From Streptomyces sp. RerS4 (GTDB lineage Bacteria; Actinomycetota; Actinomycetes; Streptomycetales; Streptomycetaceae), in contig NZ_CP097322.1 of NCBI RefSeq assembly GCF_023515955.1, positions 4,264,501-4,328,500 on the forward strand: a stretch of 64,000 nucleotides of DNA, given 5' to 3'. Under the pieces are notes generated by a model. That model did no database searches and was not told where the DNA came from. It saw only the letters and a list, made by a program, of their open reading frames with translations. Of this stretch, positions 19,711 to 27,400 are shown one piece after another. A program made the position numbers and the translations under genes. Each line of letters begins with the position of its first letter. Position 1 is the first letter of the stretch.

Positions 19711-21200
19711 AGCGTCTCCCTGAGCTGGTACGGGATGAGGGTGTGCTCCCACGGCAGGAGGCCGACGGGGAGGGTGCACGTGAACGCGGCCGCCTGCATG
19801 CGGTCGGCGGGGCGCATCAGGATGCGGGAGGACGCCTGGAGGTTGCGTACGGTGATCGACGCGTCCGCCAACTGCTCCTCGTCGGCGACGGTGACCGTGA
19901 CCATCATCGAGAACTCGACGAGGCCCGCGCCGGACGCCTCCTCGGCGGCCGTCTGCTCGGCGGCCCGCATCTCGGACGCGGCACGCGCCTGCACCAGACC
20001 GCGCTGGGAGCCGGCCATGAAGTGCGCGGAACGGCGGTCGGCCTCCACGATGCGGGCGGACGTCGCCGGGTCGATGGGCCGGTAGACGAGGCTCACGCGC
20101 TTGCGGCGCGTGCCCTGCGCCGGCTCCAGCAGCCCGCGCAGCACGCTGGAGCGTACGGTGCCCCGCGGGGCCAGCGTCAGCATCCAGGTCCGCGAGACCC
20201 CGGAGTCGTGCTTGTACCCGTCGACGGTCTCCACCGCGACGGCCGGGCCCGCGTCGTGCCACTGCAGGCCGGTCACCCCGTGCTCGGCACGGACGTTGAG
20301 GACGTCCGGGGCGATCGCCGGGTCGTACGCGACGCGGACGATCTCCGAGATCTGCTCCGCCGACAGCGGCGACGCCGAGCCGCCACCCGCGGCGACCAGG
20401 CCGGACAACAGCGACGGCAGACGCATCGACAGGTCGGTGATGACGTCCTCGGGCTTGCGGCGCGGGCCGGGCACGGCCCCGTAGGTGAGAGCGATGTACG
20501 TGTGCATCTCGGAGGACGCCGACGGGTACCGCGCCACGACCTCCTCCATCACCGCGCGGGCCGCCGCCGGCGCGTCGGGCACGATGCGCGGCAGCACCTC
20601 GGCGGCGAGCCGCGTACCGGTGTCGGGGGCCGTCTCCACGACGACCTGCGCCCCGCGCAGGCCCGGCTCGTGGGACAGACGGGCGAGCCAGTCGCCCCAG
20701 GACGCCACCCAGATGTCCACCTGCTGCGGGTCCACGAGGGAGCCGCCGTCCGGCTCACAGGACAGCACGATGGTGAACAGGTTGCGGCCGGGGTGGTGCA
20801 GGACGCCGAAGGGGCGCCCGTACGCGTCGTTGCCCTCCAGCATCTTCACGCGGGCGAGCATCCCGGGCGGCGAGAAGTGCCCGCCGGGGCGGCGGGAGAG
20901 CGGGCCGGAGACGTACGTGTGCGAACCGTTGGCCTTGCGCTTCATCCAGCCGATGCGCACGGCCACCATCTGGTAGACGTTCCGCCCGTCGGCGGTGCGC
21001 AGCGCGAGCGGCCCGACGAGCACCGCGAGCGGTATGAGGACCCCGATGGCGGCGCCGAGCGAGACCAGGGAGGCGAGCAGCACGACCACGAGCCCGCCGA
21101 ACGCGACGACGGTCCCGAGCAGCCCGAGCGGCCCGAGGCCGGGCCGGCGCGGCCGCCGCCAGTTGCCGTAGGTGGGCCGCGCCATGGATTCGGTGGCCAT
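19707..21200 (-). CDS. SCO6880-like conjugation protein
   Basis: A 497-residue protein resembling the SCO6880 family of actinobacterial conjugation-like clusters. Two closely spaced membrane helices at about residues 28-70 form a PrgI/VirB3-like N-terminus, followed by RTADGRNVYQMVAVRIGWMKRK. The remainder is cytosolic, with TWMLTLAPRGTVRSSVLRGLL and a C-terminal VEFSMMVTVTVADEEQL segment that resembles the N-terminal domain of VirB4. With the adjacent ATPase it would make up a complete VirB3-VirB4 unit. ATG at 21200 follows AAAGGAAA. Its stop is coupled to the VirB4-like gene. Confidence 0.85.
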   Translation of the reverse strand: MATESMARPTYGNWRRPRRPGLGPLGLLGTVVAFGGLVVVLLASLVSLGAAIGVLIPLAVLVGPLALRTADGRNVYQMVAVRIGWMKRKANGSHTYVSGPLSRRPGGHFSPPGMLARVKMLEGNDAYGRPFGVLHHPGRNLFTIVLSCEPDGGSLVDPQQVDIWVASWGDWLARLSHEPGLRGAQVVVETAPDTGTRLAAEVLPRIVPDAPAAARAVMEEVVARYPSASSEMHTYIALTYGAVPGPRRKPEDVITDLSMRLPSLLSGLVAAGGGSASPLSAEQISEIVRVAYDPAIAPDVLNVRAEHGVTGLQWHDAGPAVAVETVDGYKHDSGVSRTWMLTLAPRGTVRSSVLRGLLEPAQGTRRKRVSLVYRPIDPATSARIVEADRRSAHFMAGSQRGLVQARAASEMRAAEQTAAEEASGAGLVEFSMMVTVTVADEEQLADASITVRNLQASSRILMRPADRMQAAAFTCTLPVGLLPWEHTLIPYQLRETL

Positions 21201-21227
21201 GGATTTCCTTTCGGGGTTGGGTCGAGC

Positions 21228-22283
21228 TCAGCGCCCCCGGCCGGGGGCCGGAGGCTGTTGGCGCGGGAGCTTGGGGGTGGTGGTGGTCTGCGCGGGCGTC
21301 GTGGCACCGGCCTGCGACGCCGTGCCGGAACGCAGCCGCCCGGCGGCGGCGATGCTGAGGCGGGTGTCGCCCTGCTGGAAGGTGGCGGCTTTGGTCTGGG
21401 TGTTCGTCGCTGCCTGGGTGAAGGCGCCGCGGTCGGTGGTGATGAGCGCGGTGGCGAGACCCTTCTCGTGGAGCTTCTCGGCGTTCTCCCGGCCGATCGA
21501 GACGCCTCGGCCGGTGCTGCTCTGGGCGTAGAGGTTCTTGATCATGGCCTCGGGGGCCATGCGGCCGCCGTAGGCCTCCTTGCCCAGCTCGTACTTCATG
21601 CGGCCGTTCATCCACCGGTCGGCGTTCTGGGCGAGGCACTGTTCCAGGGGAACCTCGACGGAGAGGATGACGCGCTGCCCGTAGCCACCCTTGCCGAGTT
21701 CGTCCAGCAGGACGACGTTCTTGTCCAGGTTCTTGAGGGTGGCGTCGTAGAGCAGGTTGTATCCCTGCCCACGTGCCCAGACCTCGAAGTTGTCCTGGAG
21801 GTAGGCGGATTCCTCGTGGATGAGGGAGGCCATCTCGGAGGGCGAGAGCTCACGACCGAAGGGGAGGACCATTTGCTCGGCGCCCAGGGTGGGCAGCCCG
21901 CCGTGCTGGAAGATGGCGACCTTGAACTCGTCCGGGTCCAGGGGGACGTAGTGCTTGAGGTCCACCCCGTGGGCGTCGGCCAGGGCGCGGCCGAGCTCGG
22001 AGTCCTGACGCTGCCACTCGTCGAGGTTGGTCTGCGCCGTCCCCTTGCCCACGCCCGGGGCACCCGCCGTCAGCAGGACGGCCCGCCCGTCGCGAGGACG
22101 GTCACCGTACTTCGCCTTGAACTGCTCCAGGACGGCACGGTGCAGTTGGCGCCGCTCACGGGTCCACTGGTGGTTGTTCGTATGGACGACGGAGGTGGCG
22201 TGCCGGCTTCCCGGCGACAGATCGCCGTTGGGACCCATACGCGTCTGGAGCACCTGGTACAGGTGCCGGTACGGGTCGTTCAT
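21228..22283 (-). CDS. zeta-toxin family kinase, copy 1
   Basis: A 351-residue zeta toxin-like P-loop kinase. Such enzymes phosphorylate UDP-N-acetylglucosamine or other nucleotide substrates and poison cell-wall synthesis. The P-loop GAPGVGKGT (74-82) is of the adenylate-kinase type rather than the usual GKT/GKS. Downstream are LDPDEFKVAIFQHGGLP and YNLLYDATLKN, the positions of the zeta Asp and substrate motifs, then VILSVEVPLEQCLAQNADRW. A basic Pro-rich C-terminal tail ends PPAPGRGR. It overlaps the 81-residue gene by ATGA. A paralogue lies immediately upstream, so this is a tandem duplication inside secretion genes. Confidence 0.85.
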   Translation of the reverse strand: MNDPYRHLYQVLQTRMGPNGDLSPGSRHATSVVHTNNHQWTRERRQLHRAVLEQFKAKYGDRPRDGRAVLLTAGAPGVGKGTAQTNLDEWQRQDSELGRALADAHGVDLKHYVPLDPDEFKVAIFQHGGLPTLGAEQMVLPFGRELSPSEMASLIHEESAYLQDNFEVWARGQGYNLLYDATLKNLDKNVVLLDELGKGGYGQRVILSVEVPLEQCLAQNADRWMNGRMKYELGKEAYGGRMAPEAMIKNLYAQSSTGRGVSIGRENAEKLHEKGLATALITTDRGAFTQAATNTQTKAATFQQGDTRLSIAAAGRLRSGTASQAGATTPAQTTTTPKLPRQQPPAPGRGR

Positions 22284-22525
22284 GCCGACCGCATCCGACG
22301 CCGACGGTGGATCTCGTCGTAGTCGTCGTCGGTGATGTCCCCGAGCAATGCGGCACCGGAGAGCACCTTGAACGTGTTGTCCTGGTGCGTGGGCTCGATG
22401 TGCTCCGGGTCCCAGTCGTCCTCTTCGAAGTCCCAGGCGGCGACGGTGTCGAGCATTTCCTCGCGGGGGATGCCGCCTTGCGCGTAGCGCTGAAGGTACG
22501 CGCGCAGAGAAGGCTTCTCGGTCAT
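22280..22525 (-). CDS. small partner protein of zeta toxin 1 (putative antitoxin or immunity protein)
   Basis: An 81-residue acidic protein starting MTEKPSLRAYLQRYAQGG and containing REEMLDTVAAWDFEED. It is not an epsilon antitoxin by sequence and I know no named family for it. Evidence for a partner role: it is directly upstream of, and translationally coupled to, the zeta gene, and the same pairing recurs in the second module with a clear paralogue. It could neutralise the kinase, act as a secretion chaperone, or do neither. Confidence 0.7.
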   Translation of the reverse strand: MTEKPSLRAYLQRYAQGGIPREEMLDTVAAWDFEEDDWDPEHIEPTHQDNTFKVLSGAALLGDITDDDYDEIHRRRRMRSA

Positions 22526-22541
22526 CGGTGTTCCTTACGGG

Positions 22542-23612
22542 TCAACGGGCGCGGCCGGGGGCCGGCGGGGTCTGGCGCGGGACCTGCGGGGCGGGGGCCT
22601 GGGCCGGGGGTGTGGTGGCGACGCCGGCCCCGGGGGAGCGGAGGCGCCCCGCGGCGGCGATGGTGATGCGGGTGTCCTCGCGCTGGAAGACGGGGGCCTG
22701 CGTCTGGGACGTGGCCTGCGGGAAGGCGCCGCGGTCGGTGGTGATCAGCCCGGTGGCGAGGCCCGCTTCGGCGAGGTGCTGGGCGTTCTCCCGACTGATG
22801 GAGTGCCCCCGGCCGGTGGTGGACTTGCCGTACAGGGAATGGATCATCCCCTCGGGGGACATCCGCCCGCCGTACGCGTTGTCGCCCCGCTCGAACTCGA
22901 CGCGCCCCTTGTACCAGCGACCCGCGTTCTGCGCCACGGACACGTCGCGGGGCACCTCGACGGAGAGGATCACGCGCTGCTCGTACTTGCTTTCGTCGCG
23001 CAGGCTCTCCAGGAGCCGTGCGGCCGCCGGTTCGTTGGCGAGGGTGGCGTCGTAGAGGACGTTGTACCCCTGCTGGAGCGCCCACGCTTCGCACCGGTCA
23101 CGGAGGACGGTCGCCTCGTTGTGGAGGAGGCCCGACATCTCCGCGGGGGTGAGTTCGCGCCCGTAGGGCAGCTTCACGTCCTCAGGGCTCAGGCGGGGCA
23201 GGCCGCCGGCCTTGAACAGGTCCTCCTTGAAGTCGTCCGGGTTCAGGACGACGTAGTCCTTGATGTCGAGACCGTGCACCGAGGAGAGTTGGCGGCCGAG
23301 TTCGGAGTTCTCGGCCTGCCACAGTTCGAGCTTGGCCTGCGTACTGCCCTTGCCGACGCCGGGGGCGCCCGCCGTCATCAGGACGGCGCGGCCGCCACGG
23401 GGATGGTCGGCGTACTTGGCCTTGAAGGCCTCGACGATCTCGTTGTGCATGGCCCGCCGAGCGGGGTCCCAGCGGTTTCCCTGCCGGAACACGGCGGTGG
23501 TGTCCGTCGGCCCCGGCGAGAGGTCGCCGCCGCGCTTCATGCGTTCCTGCAAGGCCGCGTAGAGCTGGGCGTACTCGCCCGTCAGCGCGGTGGTCCCGGA
23601 GAAGTCAGCCAT
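22542..23612 (-). CDS. zeta-toxin family kinase, copy 2
   Basis: A 356-residue paralogue of copy 1. P-loop GAPGVGKGS (82-90), LNPDDFKEDLFKAGGLP, YNVLYDATLAN and VILSVEVPRDVSVAQNAGRW line up one to one with copy 1. The C-terminal region AAAGRLRS...ATTP and the terminal PPAPGRAR are also shared, pointing to a conserved role for the tail. The start ATG at 23612 overlaps the small upstream gene by 8 bases. The intervals between the two modules (about 1.31-1.33 kb) show duplication of the whole pair. Confidence 0.85.
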   Translation of the reverse strand: MADFSGTTALTGEYAQLYAALQERMKRGGDLSPGPTDTTAVFRQGNRWDPARRAMHNEIVEAFKAKYADHPRGGRAVLMTAGAPGVGKGSTQAKLELWQAENSELGRQLSSVHGLDIKDYVVLNPDDFKEDLFKAGGLPRLSPEDVKLPYGRELTPAEMSGLLHNEATVLRDRCEAWALQQGYNVLYDATLANEPAAARLLESLRDESKYEQRVILSVEVPRDVSVAQNAGRWYKGRVEFERGDNAYGGRMSPEGMIHSLYGKSTTGRGHSISRENAQHLAEAGLATGLITTDRGAFPQATSQTQAPVFQREDTRITIAAAGRLRSPGAGVATTPPAQAPAPQVPRQTPPAPGRAR

Positions 23613-23847
23613 GTGCGTCCATCTGCCGTTCGATCTCCTGGACGTCTTCCTCGGTGATCTGGCCCAGGACCACGGCGGTGTAGACGATCTCGAAGGTGTT
23701 GTCCTGGCGGATGGGCTCGATCACGAGCTCGTCGCGGATCTCGTCCTCGAAGTCCCAGGCGGCGACGGTGGCGAGCATCTCCTCGCGGGGGATCTCGCCG
23801 GTGGCGTAGCGCTGGAGGTAGGCGCGCAGGGAGGGCTTCTCGGGCAT
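23605..23847 (-). CDS. small partner protein of zeta toxin 2 (putative antitoxin or immunity protein)
   Basis: An 80-residue acidic protein, MPEKPSLRAYLQRYATGE with REEMLATVAAWDFEDE, a close paralogue of the 81-residue protein at 22280-22525. The N-terminal halves are nearly identical while the C-terminal halves differ (QDNTFEIVYTAVVLGQITEED against QDNTFKVLSGAALLGDITDDD), as expected if each has adapted to its own partner. The start follows AAAGGAACC. It is the first gene after the TrbL-like gene, 79 bases downstream of its stop. Confidence 0.7.
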   Translation of the reverse strand: MPEKPSLRAYLQRYATGEIPREEMLATVAAWDFEDEIRDELVIEPIRQDNTFEIVYTAVVLGQITEEDVQEIERQMDAHG

Positions 23848-23926
23848 GGGTGGTTCCTTTCGAGCGGCCTGCTGCCGACGGTCGGGGGGTGCGCGTCCGC
23901 GCGCACCCCGACCGACCCGGCAGGTC

Positions 23927-25159
23927 TTACTGGTTGTGGCCCTTCATACCGTCGTTGTCGTCCAGCGAGCCGGCGACTTCGTTGGCCGCGTTCAGGCCTG
24001 CCTGGGCGACCACCGCGGCGGCCTGGACGGCGATCATCGCGGGGCCCGCCGCCGCGGCTGCGCCGCCCGCCGCGCCACCGGCGGCTCCGCCGCCCGCACC
24101 GCCTCCGGCGGAGGATCCGGCGCCGGCCGACGGGGAGCCCTCGGGGCCCTTGCCGCCACCGCCACCGCCACCGCCACCGCCGCCACCGCCACCGCCGCCG
24201 CCCCCGCCGCTCGCGATGCTGATGGCGCCGCTGGCGATGCTGTTGGCGAAGTTCAGGGCGACGGTCCCGCCCGAGGTACCGCCGAGCGCGGCCGTCGCGG
24301 GGACGACCAGCTTGAGCAGCGCGGGCAGGGCGAAGACCGAGAGGATCAGCAGACCCATGCCGGCGATGACGCTGTCCAGGTTCGCCTTGCCCTTGGTCAT
24401 CGACGCCGCGGAGTAGATGATCAACGCCGCGGCCGGTTTGTAGAGCAGCCAGGCGGTGATCCAGCCGATGTGCTTCTTCCACCAGCCTTCGCCCCAGCCG
24501 GTCATCGACGAGGCCGCGGCCAGGGGGAGGGTGCCGATCAGCATGATCAGCACGCCCAGCCTGATGTACATCAGGATGATCTGGATGAAGCTGGACAGCA
24601 TGATGAGGATGCCGAAGATGATGATGATCCCCGGACTGGTCATCATGATCGTGCCGGTCAGCTGCTCGGCGGTCTTGCCGAGGTCGGCCTTCGCGTAGAT
24701 CTCCTTGGCGTACGCGTCGGAGGCGGCGTAGAGGGCCTGGGCGATGACCGGGGCCATGGCACTGACGAGGATGACCTTCCACATGCCCATGAACGCCTGC
24801 TGCATGGACTGGCCCTTGCGCTCGTAGGCCATGCGGAACGCGGCGAGGAGCACGCAGGCGACGGCGATGTAGCCGACGAGCCAGTTGGTCTCGGCCATGA
24901 TGGCCTTGAGTCCGGTGCCGTCCGCGGGGTCCAGGTTGGAGCCGCTGCCGACCGAGAGCCATACGCCGTTGAGGCTCTTGAGGATCTCCTCGACGGCCTT
25001 GCCGATCGCCTGGGCGAAGGCCCCGACGGCGCCGTCGGCGACGGCGCCGCCGACCTTCTTGACTCCTTCACCGAGGCACCCCATGGGGTCGCCGGCGCAC
25101 TTTTTGACCCCGTCGACTATGTCACCGGGGCTCGGAAGGTCGAGGTCGCTAAGAGGCAT
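23927..25159 (-). CDS. VirB6/TrbL-like polytopic membrane protein (SCO6881-like)
   Basis: A 410-residue membrane protein resembling the SCO6881/TrbL type. An amphipathic N-terminus (VKKVGGAVADGAVGAFAQAI) leads to about six hydrophobic segments between residues 75 and 295, including PGIIIIFGILIMLSSFIQII and LGVLIMLIGTLPLAAA. It would form part of the inner-membrane channel. After the last helix comes a run of 19 consecutive glycines (24208-24152), then an Ala/Gly-rich tail ending DDNDGMKGHNQ. It overlaps the upstream gene by 11 bases, indicating coupling. The Gly tract is coded by a GCC/ACC-rich repeat and could vary in length. Confidence 0.85.
   Translation of the reverse strand: MPLSDLDLPSPGDIVDGVKKCAGDPMGCLGEGVKKVGGAVADGAVGAFAQAIGKAVEEILKSLNGVWLSVGSGSNLDPADGTGLKAIMAETNWLVGYIAVACVLLAAFRMAYERKGQSMQQAFMGMWKVILVSAMAPVIAQALYAASDAYAKEIYAKADLGKTAEQLTGTIMMTSPGIIIIFGILIMLSSFIQIILMYIRLGVLIMLIGTLPLAAASSMTGWGEGWWKKHIGWITAWLLYKPAAALIIYSAASMTKGKANLDSVIAGMGLLILSVFALPALLKLVVPATAALGGTSGGTVALNFANSIASGAISIASGGGGGGGGGGGGGGGGGGGKGPEGSPSAGAGSSAGGGAGGGAAGGAAGGAAAAAGPAMIAVQAAAVVAQAGLNAANEVAGSLDDNDGMKGHNQ
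24152..24208 (-). repeat. trinucleotide tract encoding 19 glycines
   Basis: 57 bases of GGC/GGT codons (GCC/ACC on the + strand) within the TrbL-like gene. Such tracts are prone to length change in multiples of three, leaving the frame intact. Confidence 0.9.
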
Positions 25160-25943
25160 TGCCGCTCCCCCAGAGAATGAACCCGTCGGGCCCGCCGACG
25201 GCCGTCAGACCCTCTGTCACCGAGCCGTCCAGCGTGGGGCGCAGCTTCCAGTCGCCGTCCTCCCAGACCGTGGACATGGTCGCGACGCCGTAGGTGCCGT
25301 CTGCCAGGCGCATGAGGATCATTCCCGTGGCCTGGTCCTTGCTGAAGGTCAGCACCCGGAAGCCGACGTAGCTGCCCCGGCTGCCCGGTGCTCCCGTCCG
25401 CTGCGAGGTGGCTTCCTTGGCGCGGGCAGCGACGAACTGGTCCCTGCCCGGCCCCTTGGCCATCTGCTTCTCGCTGACCGTCTTCCAGTCGGCGCCGCCC
25501 ATCTTGGCCGAGATGGCCTGCATGGCCAGAGTGGCCCCCAGTGGGGTGCGGGCGTAGCAGGACCAGACCGCTCCGTCGAACTTCAGCGGGCCCGCGGATG
25601 GTGATACCGGAAGGAGGTCCGTCTGGTACACCTTCCACTTGAGGTCGGCCGGGCTCTGGGACGGCACGGCCTGGTCGCGGTCGTCCGTGCTGCAGCCGGC
25701 CGGGCGTCCCTCCGTGGTGCCCGATGCGGGCGGGCTCGACGGTGCGTTCGCGGGCGCCGACGTCTTGGCCGGGCTCTGCGGCGTGCCGGCGTTGTTTTCG
25801 GTGTCGTCGTCCCCGATCAGTGCGACGTAGCCACCGATCAGCACCATCGCCAGCAGGAACGCCGCCGAGATCTGCCAGCCGCGCTGCAGCCAGAACGGCT
25901 TGTCCCACTCGCCGCTGCTGCCGCGGGATCCTCGGGAAGCCAT
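25149..25943 (-). CDS. single-pass membrane protein, VirB8-like candidate
   Basis: A 264-residue protein with a short cytoplasmic N-terminus (MASRGSRGSSGEWDKPFWLQ), one membrane helix at about 27-45 (ISAAFLLAMVLIGGYVALIG), a Ser/Pro/Ala linker and a 180-residue outer domain. The topology and the position next to the TrbL-like gene fit the VirB8/TcpC class of conjugation scaffold proteins, but I see no diagnostic motif, so the assignment rests on context. Two cysteines (GCSTDD, WSCYAR) may form a disulphide. It overlaps the TrbL-like gene by 11 bases. Confidence 0.7.
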   Translation of the reverse strand: MASRGSRGSSGEWDKPFWLQRGWQISAAFLLAMVLIGGYVALIGDDDTENNAGTPQSPAKTSAPANAPSSPPASGTTEGRPAGCSTDDRDQAVPSQSPADLKWKVYQTDLLPVSPSAGPLKFDGAVWSCYARTPLGATLAMQAISAKMGGADWKTVSEKQMAKGPGRDQFVAARAKEATSQRTGAPGSRGSYVGFRVLTFSKDQATGMILMRLADGTYGVATMSTVWEDGDWKLRPTLDGSVTEGLTAVGGPDGFILWGSGNAS

Positions 25944-25959
25944 CGGTCAGCCCCCCGGG

Positions 25960-26247
25960 TCAGTTGAAGACGAAGGACACGAGGGGGCCGGCCGTGGCGA
26001 CGAGGACACAGCCGCCCAGGACCATGCCGAGACGGCCCATGTGCTCGGAGCCCTCACCGCGACGCATCGATATCGCCATCATGGCGCCGGTGATGAGGAC
26101 GCCCGCCACGCCGGCCGCCGTACCCGCCCACGCGACGATGCCGAGGACGTTGTTCACCTTGCTGGTGAGCTCCGGCGGGGCGTTCATCCCGGGCTTCGGG
26201 ACGTCGGCCGCGAGGATGACGGCAGCGTCACGGACCTTGCTGAGCAT
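25960..26247 (-). CDS. small two-helix membrane protein, pilin-like (copy A)
   Basis: A 95-residue protein with a short N-terminal segment, two hydrophobic helices (VLGIVAWAGTAAGVAGVLIT and LGMVLGGCVLVATAGPLVSF) and a small basic loop MRRGEGSEHMGR between them. This is the layout of VirB2/TrbC-type pilins or of small inner-membrane T4SS peptides. The ATG at 26247 follows AGGGGGA, so upstream in-frame ATGs are not needed. It is a paralogue of the protein at 26410-26652 and lies 16 bases upstream of the VirB8-like gene. Confidence 0.75.
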   Translation of the reverse strand: MLSKVRDAAVILAADVPKPGMNAPPELTSKVNNVLGIVAWAGTAAGVAGVLITGAMMAISMRRGEGSEHMGRLGMVLGGCVLVATAGPLVSFVFN

Positions 26248-26409
26248 GGCAATTCCCCCTGAAAATGTCTTCATCGGCCAAATCGCCGAAAGAACTACGG
26301 TATTGAGATTCATTTGCCGACGGCATCATGGCAGGGATCGCCGGCGAGGCGATCGGATGAGTCCGGCTCGTGACAGGTCCGGAACATATACCGTCGGCTC
26401 GGGCCGGCT

Positions 26410-26652
26410 TCAGCCCGAGAGCAGGAAAGCGACGATCGGCCCGGCGGTGGCACCGATGATGCACGCGCCGAGGACCGTGGCCAGCTGGGTGAGGTGCTCG
26501 TCCCCGTTGCCCGAACGCAGCGCGATCGCCATCCGGGATCCGATGATCAGGACGCCCAGGATCGCGGCGGCGGACACGAACCAGGCCATCCAGCCCAGCA
26601 CGCGGTCGAGGGGTCCGGTGACGTCGGCGCCCACGGCCAGCATCCATTCCAT
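26410..26652 (-). CDS. small two-helix membrane protein, pilin-like (copy B)
   Basis: An 80-residue paralogue of copy A. Helix 1 is WMAWFVSAAAILGVLIIGSR, the loop is SGNGDEHLTQL and helix 2 is ATVLGACIIGATAGPIVAFL. The shared pattern LI.G..MAI..R.G.G.EH...L..VLG.C...ATAGP.V.F is clear by eye. The start at 26652 follows GAGAGGGG. Two pilin-like genes in series suggest a major and a minor subunit, or a channel made of two related peptides. Confidence 0.75.
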   Translation of the reverse strand: MEWMLAVGADVTGPLDRVLGWMAWFVSAAAILGVLIIGSRMAIALRSGNGDEHLTQLATVLGACIIGATAGPIVAFLLSG

Positions 26653-26675
26653 TGCACGGCCCCTCTCTACGGGTC

Positions 26676-27227
26676 TCACTGACTGTTGATCAGTTTGGAC
26701 AGCGCTGAAGCTTCCCGGGGCGCCGGACCGGACAGGTCGCCCATGCGCCAGTTCGGCATCCAGGGGACCCGGTGGATCGTGGCGACCGAGCTGATCACCT
26801 TGATGCGTTTGGCCAGCTCAGGGGGCAGACGGCCAGGGGCGTCCGCCACGAGAACCACGGCCTGGAGGGTCACTCCTGATGGCTGCTCATCTCGTCGGAT
26901 CATATCCAGTACCCGTGACACCGCCTGGAGACCCGAAGCGTGCGTACGGGCCACCAAAAGGACTTTTCCGGACGCTCCGGCCGCGGTGTCCGGCCACTGC
27001 GCACCGCAGTCGTAACCGCCGAAGACCGTGGCCAGCGTGCTCGCCCCGGCGCCACCGTGGGCGTTCATCCAGCTGAAGGCGGTCGTCCCCGGAGGGGGCG
27101 CGGAAACCGGAAGTCCCTGGTCCGCAAAGGGTTGTGGAGGTGCGATGGAGATGTCCGCCGGTGCGGCGCCGCCGCCGACCGGACCCCGGATCCAGATCTC
27201 CGGGCCATCAGGCGTTTTCTGATCCAT
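26676..27227 (-). CDS. degenerate P-loop (ParA/MinD-like) protein, DUF6668-like
   Basis: A 183-residue protein starting the minus-strand run. WMNAHGGAGASTLATVFGG resembles the deviant Walker A of ParA-type ATPases, but the signature lysine is missing (HGGAGAST in place of KGGxGKT). VLLVARTHASGLQAVSRVL and VVLVADAPGRLPPELAKRI follow, and the pattern recalls DUF6668 proteins of actinobacteria (from memory, not searched). It probably does not hydrolyse ATP efficiently. It ends 24 bases upstream of pilin-like copy B. A positioning or regulatory role for the secretion system is a guess from context. Confidence 0.7.
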   Translation of the reverse strand: MDQKTPDGPEIWIRGPVGGGAAPADISIAPPQPFADQGLPVSAPPPGTTAFSWMNAHGGAGASTLATVFGGYDCGAQWPDTAAGASGKVLLVARTHASGLQAVSRVLDMIRRDEQPSGVTLQAVVLVADAPGRLPPELAKRIKVISSVATIHRVPWMPNWRMGDLSGPAPREASALSKLINSQ

Positions 27228-27400
27228 GACTTCATCTCCCCCCGTGTCGACGCATGTCGGCGGTCTCGCGTAGCGTCCAGCATCGACAACTTAGTGCGAA
27301 TCTCTGGTGATTGTTTGTGACAGTCTCGTGACCGTGCTGCCGGGAGTTCCCCAGGAGACTCACACCGGCACCGGCATTGGAACATGTCGACGGGGGAGTG

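Noticed and set aside
27228..27400. Clear divergent promoters between the secretion operon and the hydrolase gene
   Set aside because: No hexamer pair with acceptable spacing was convincing on either strand, so none is annotated.
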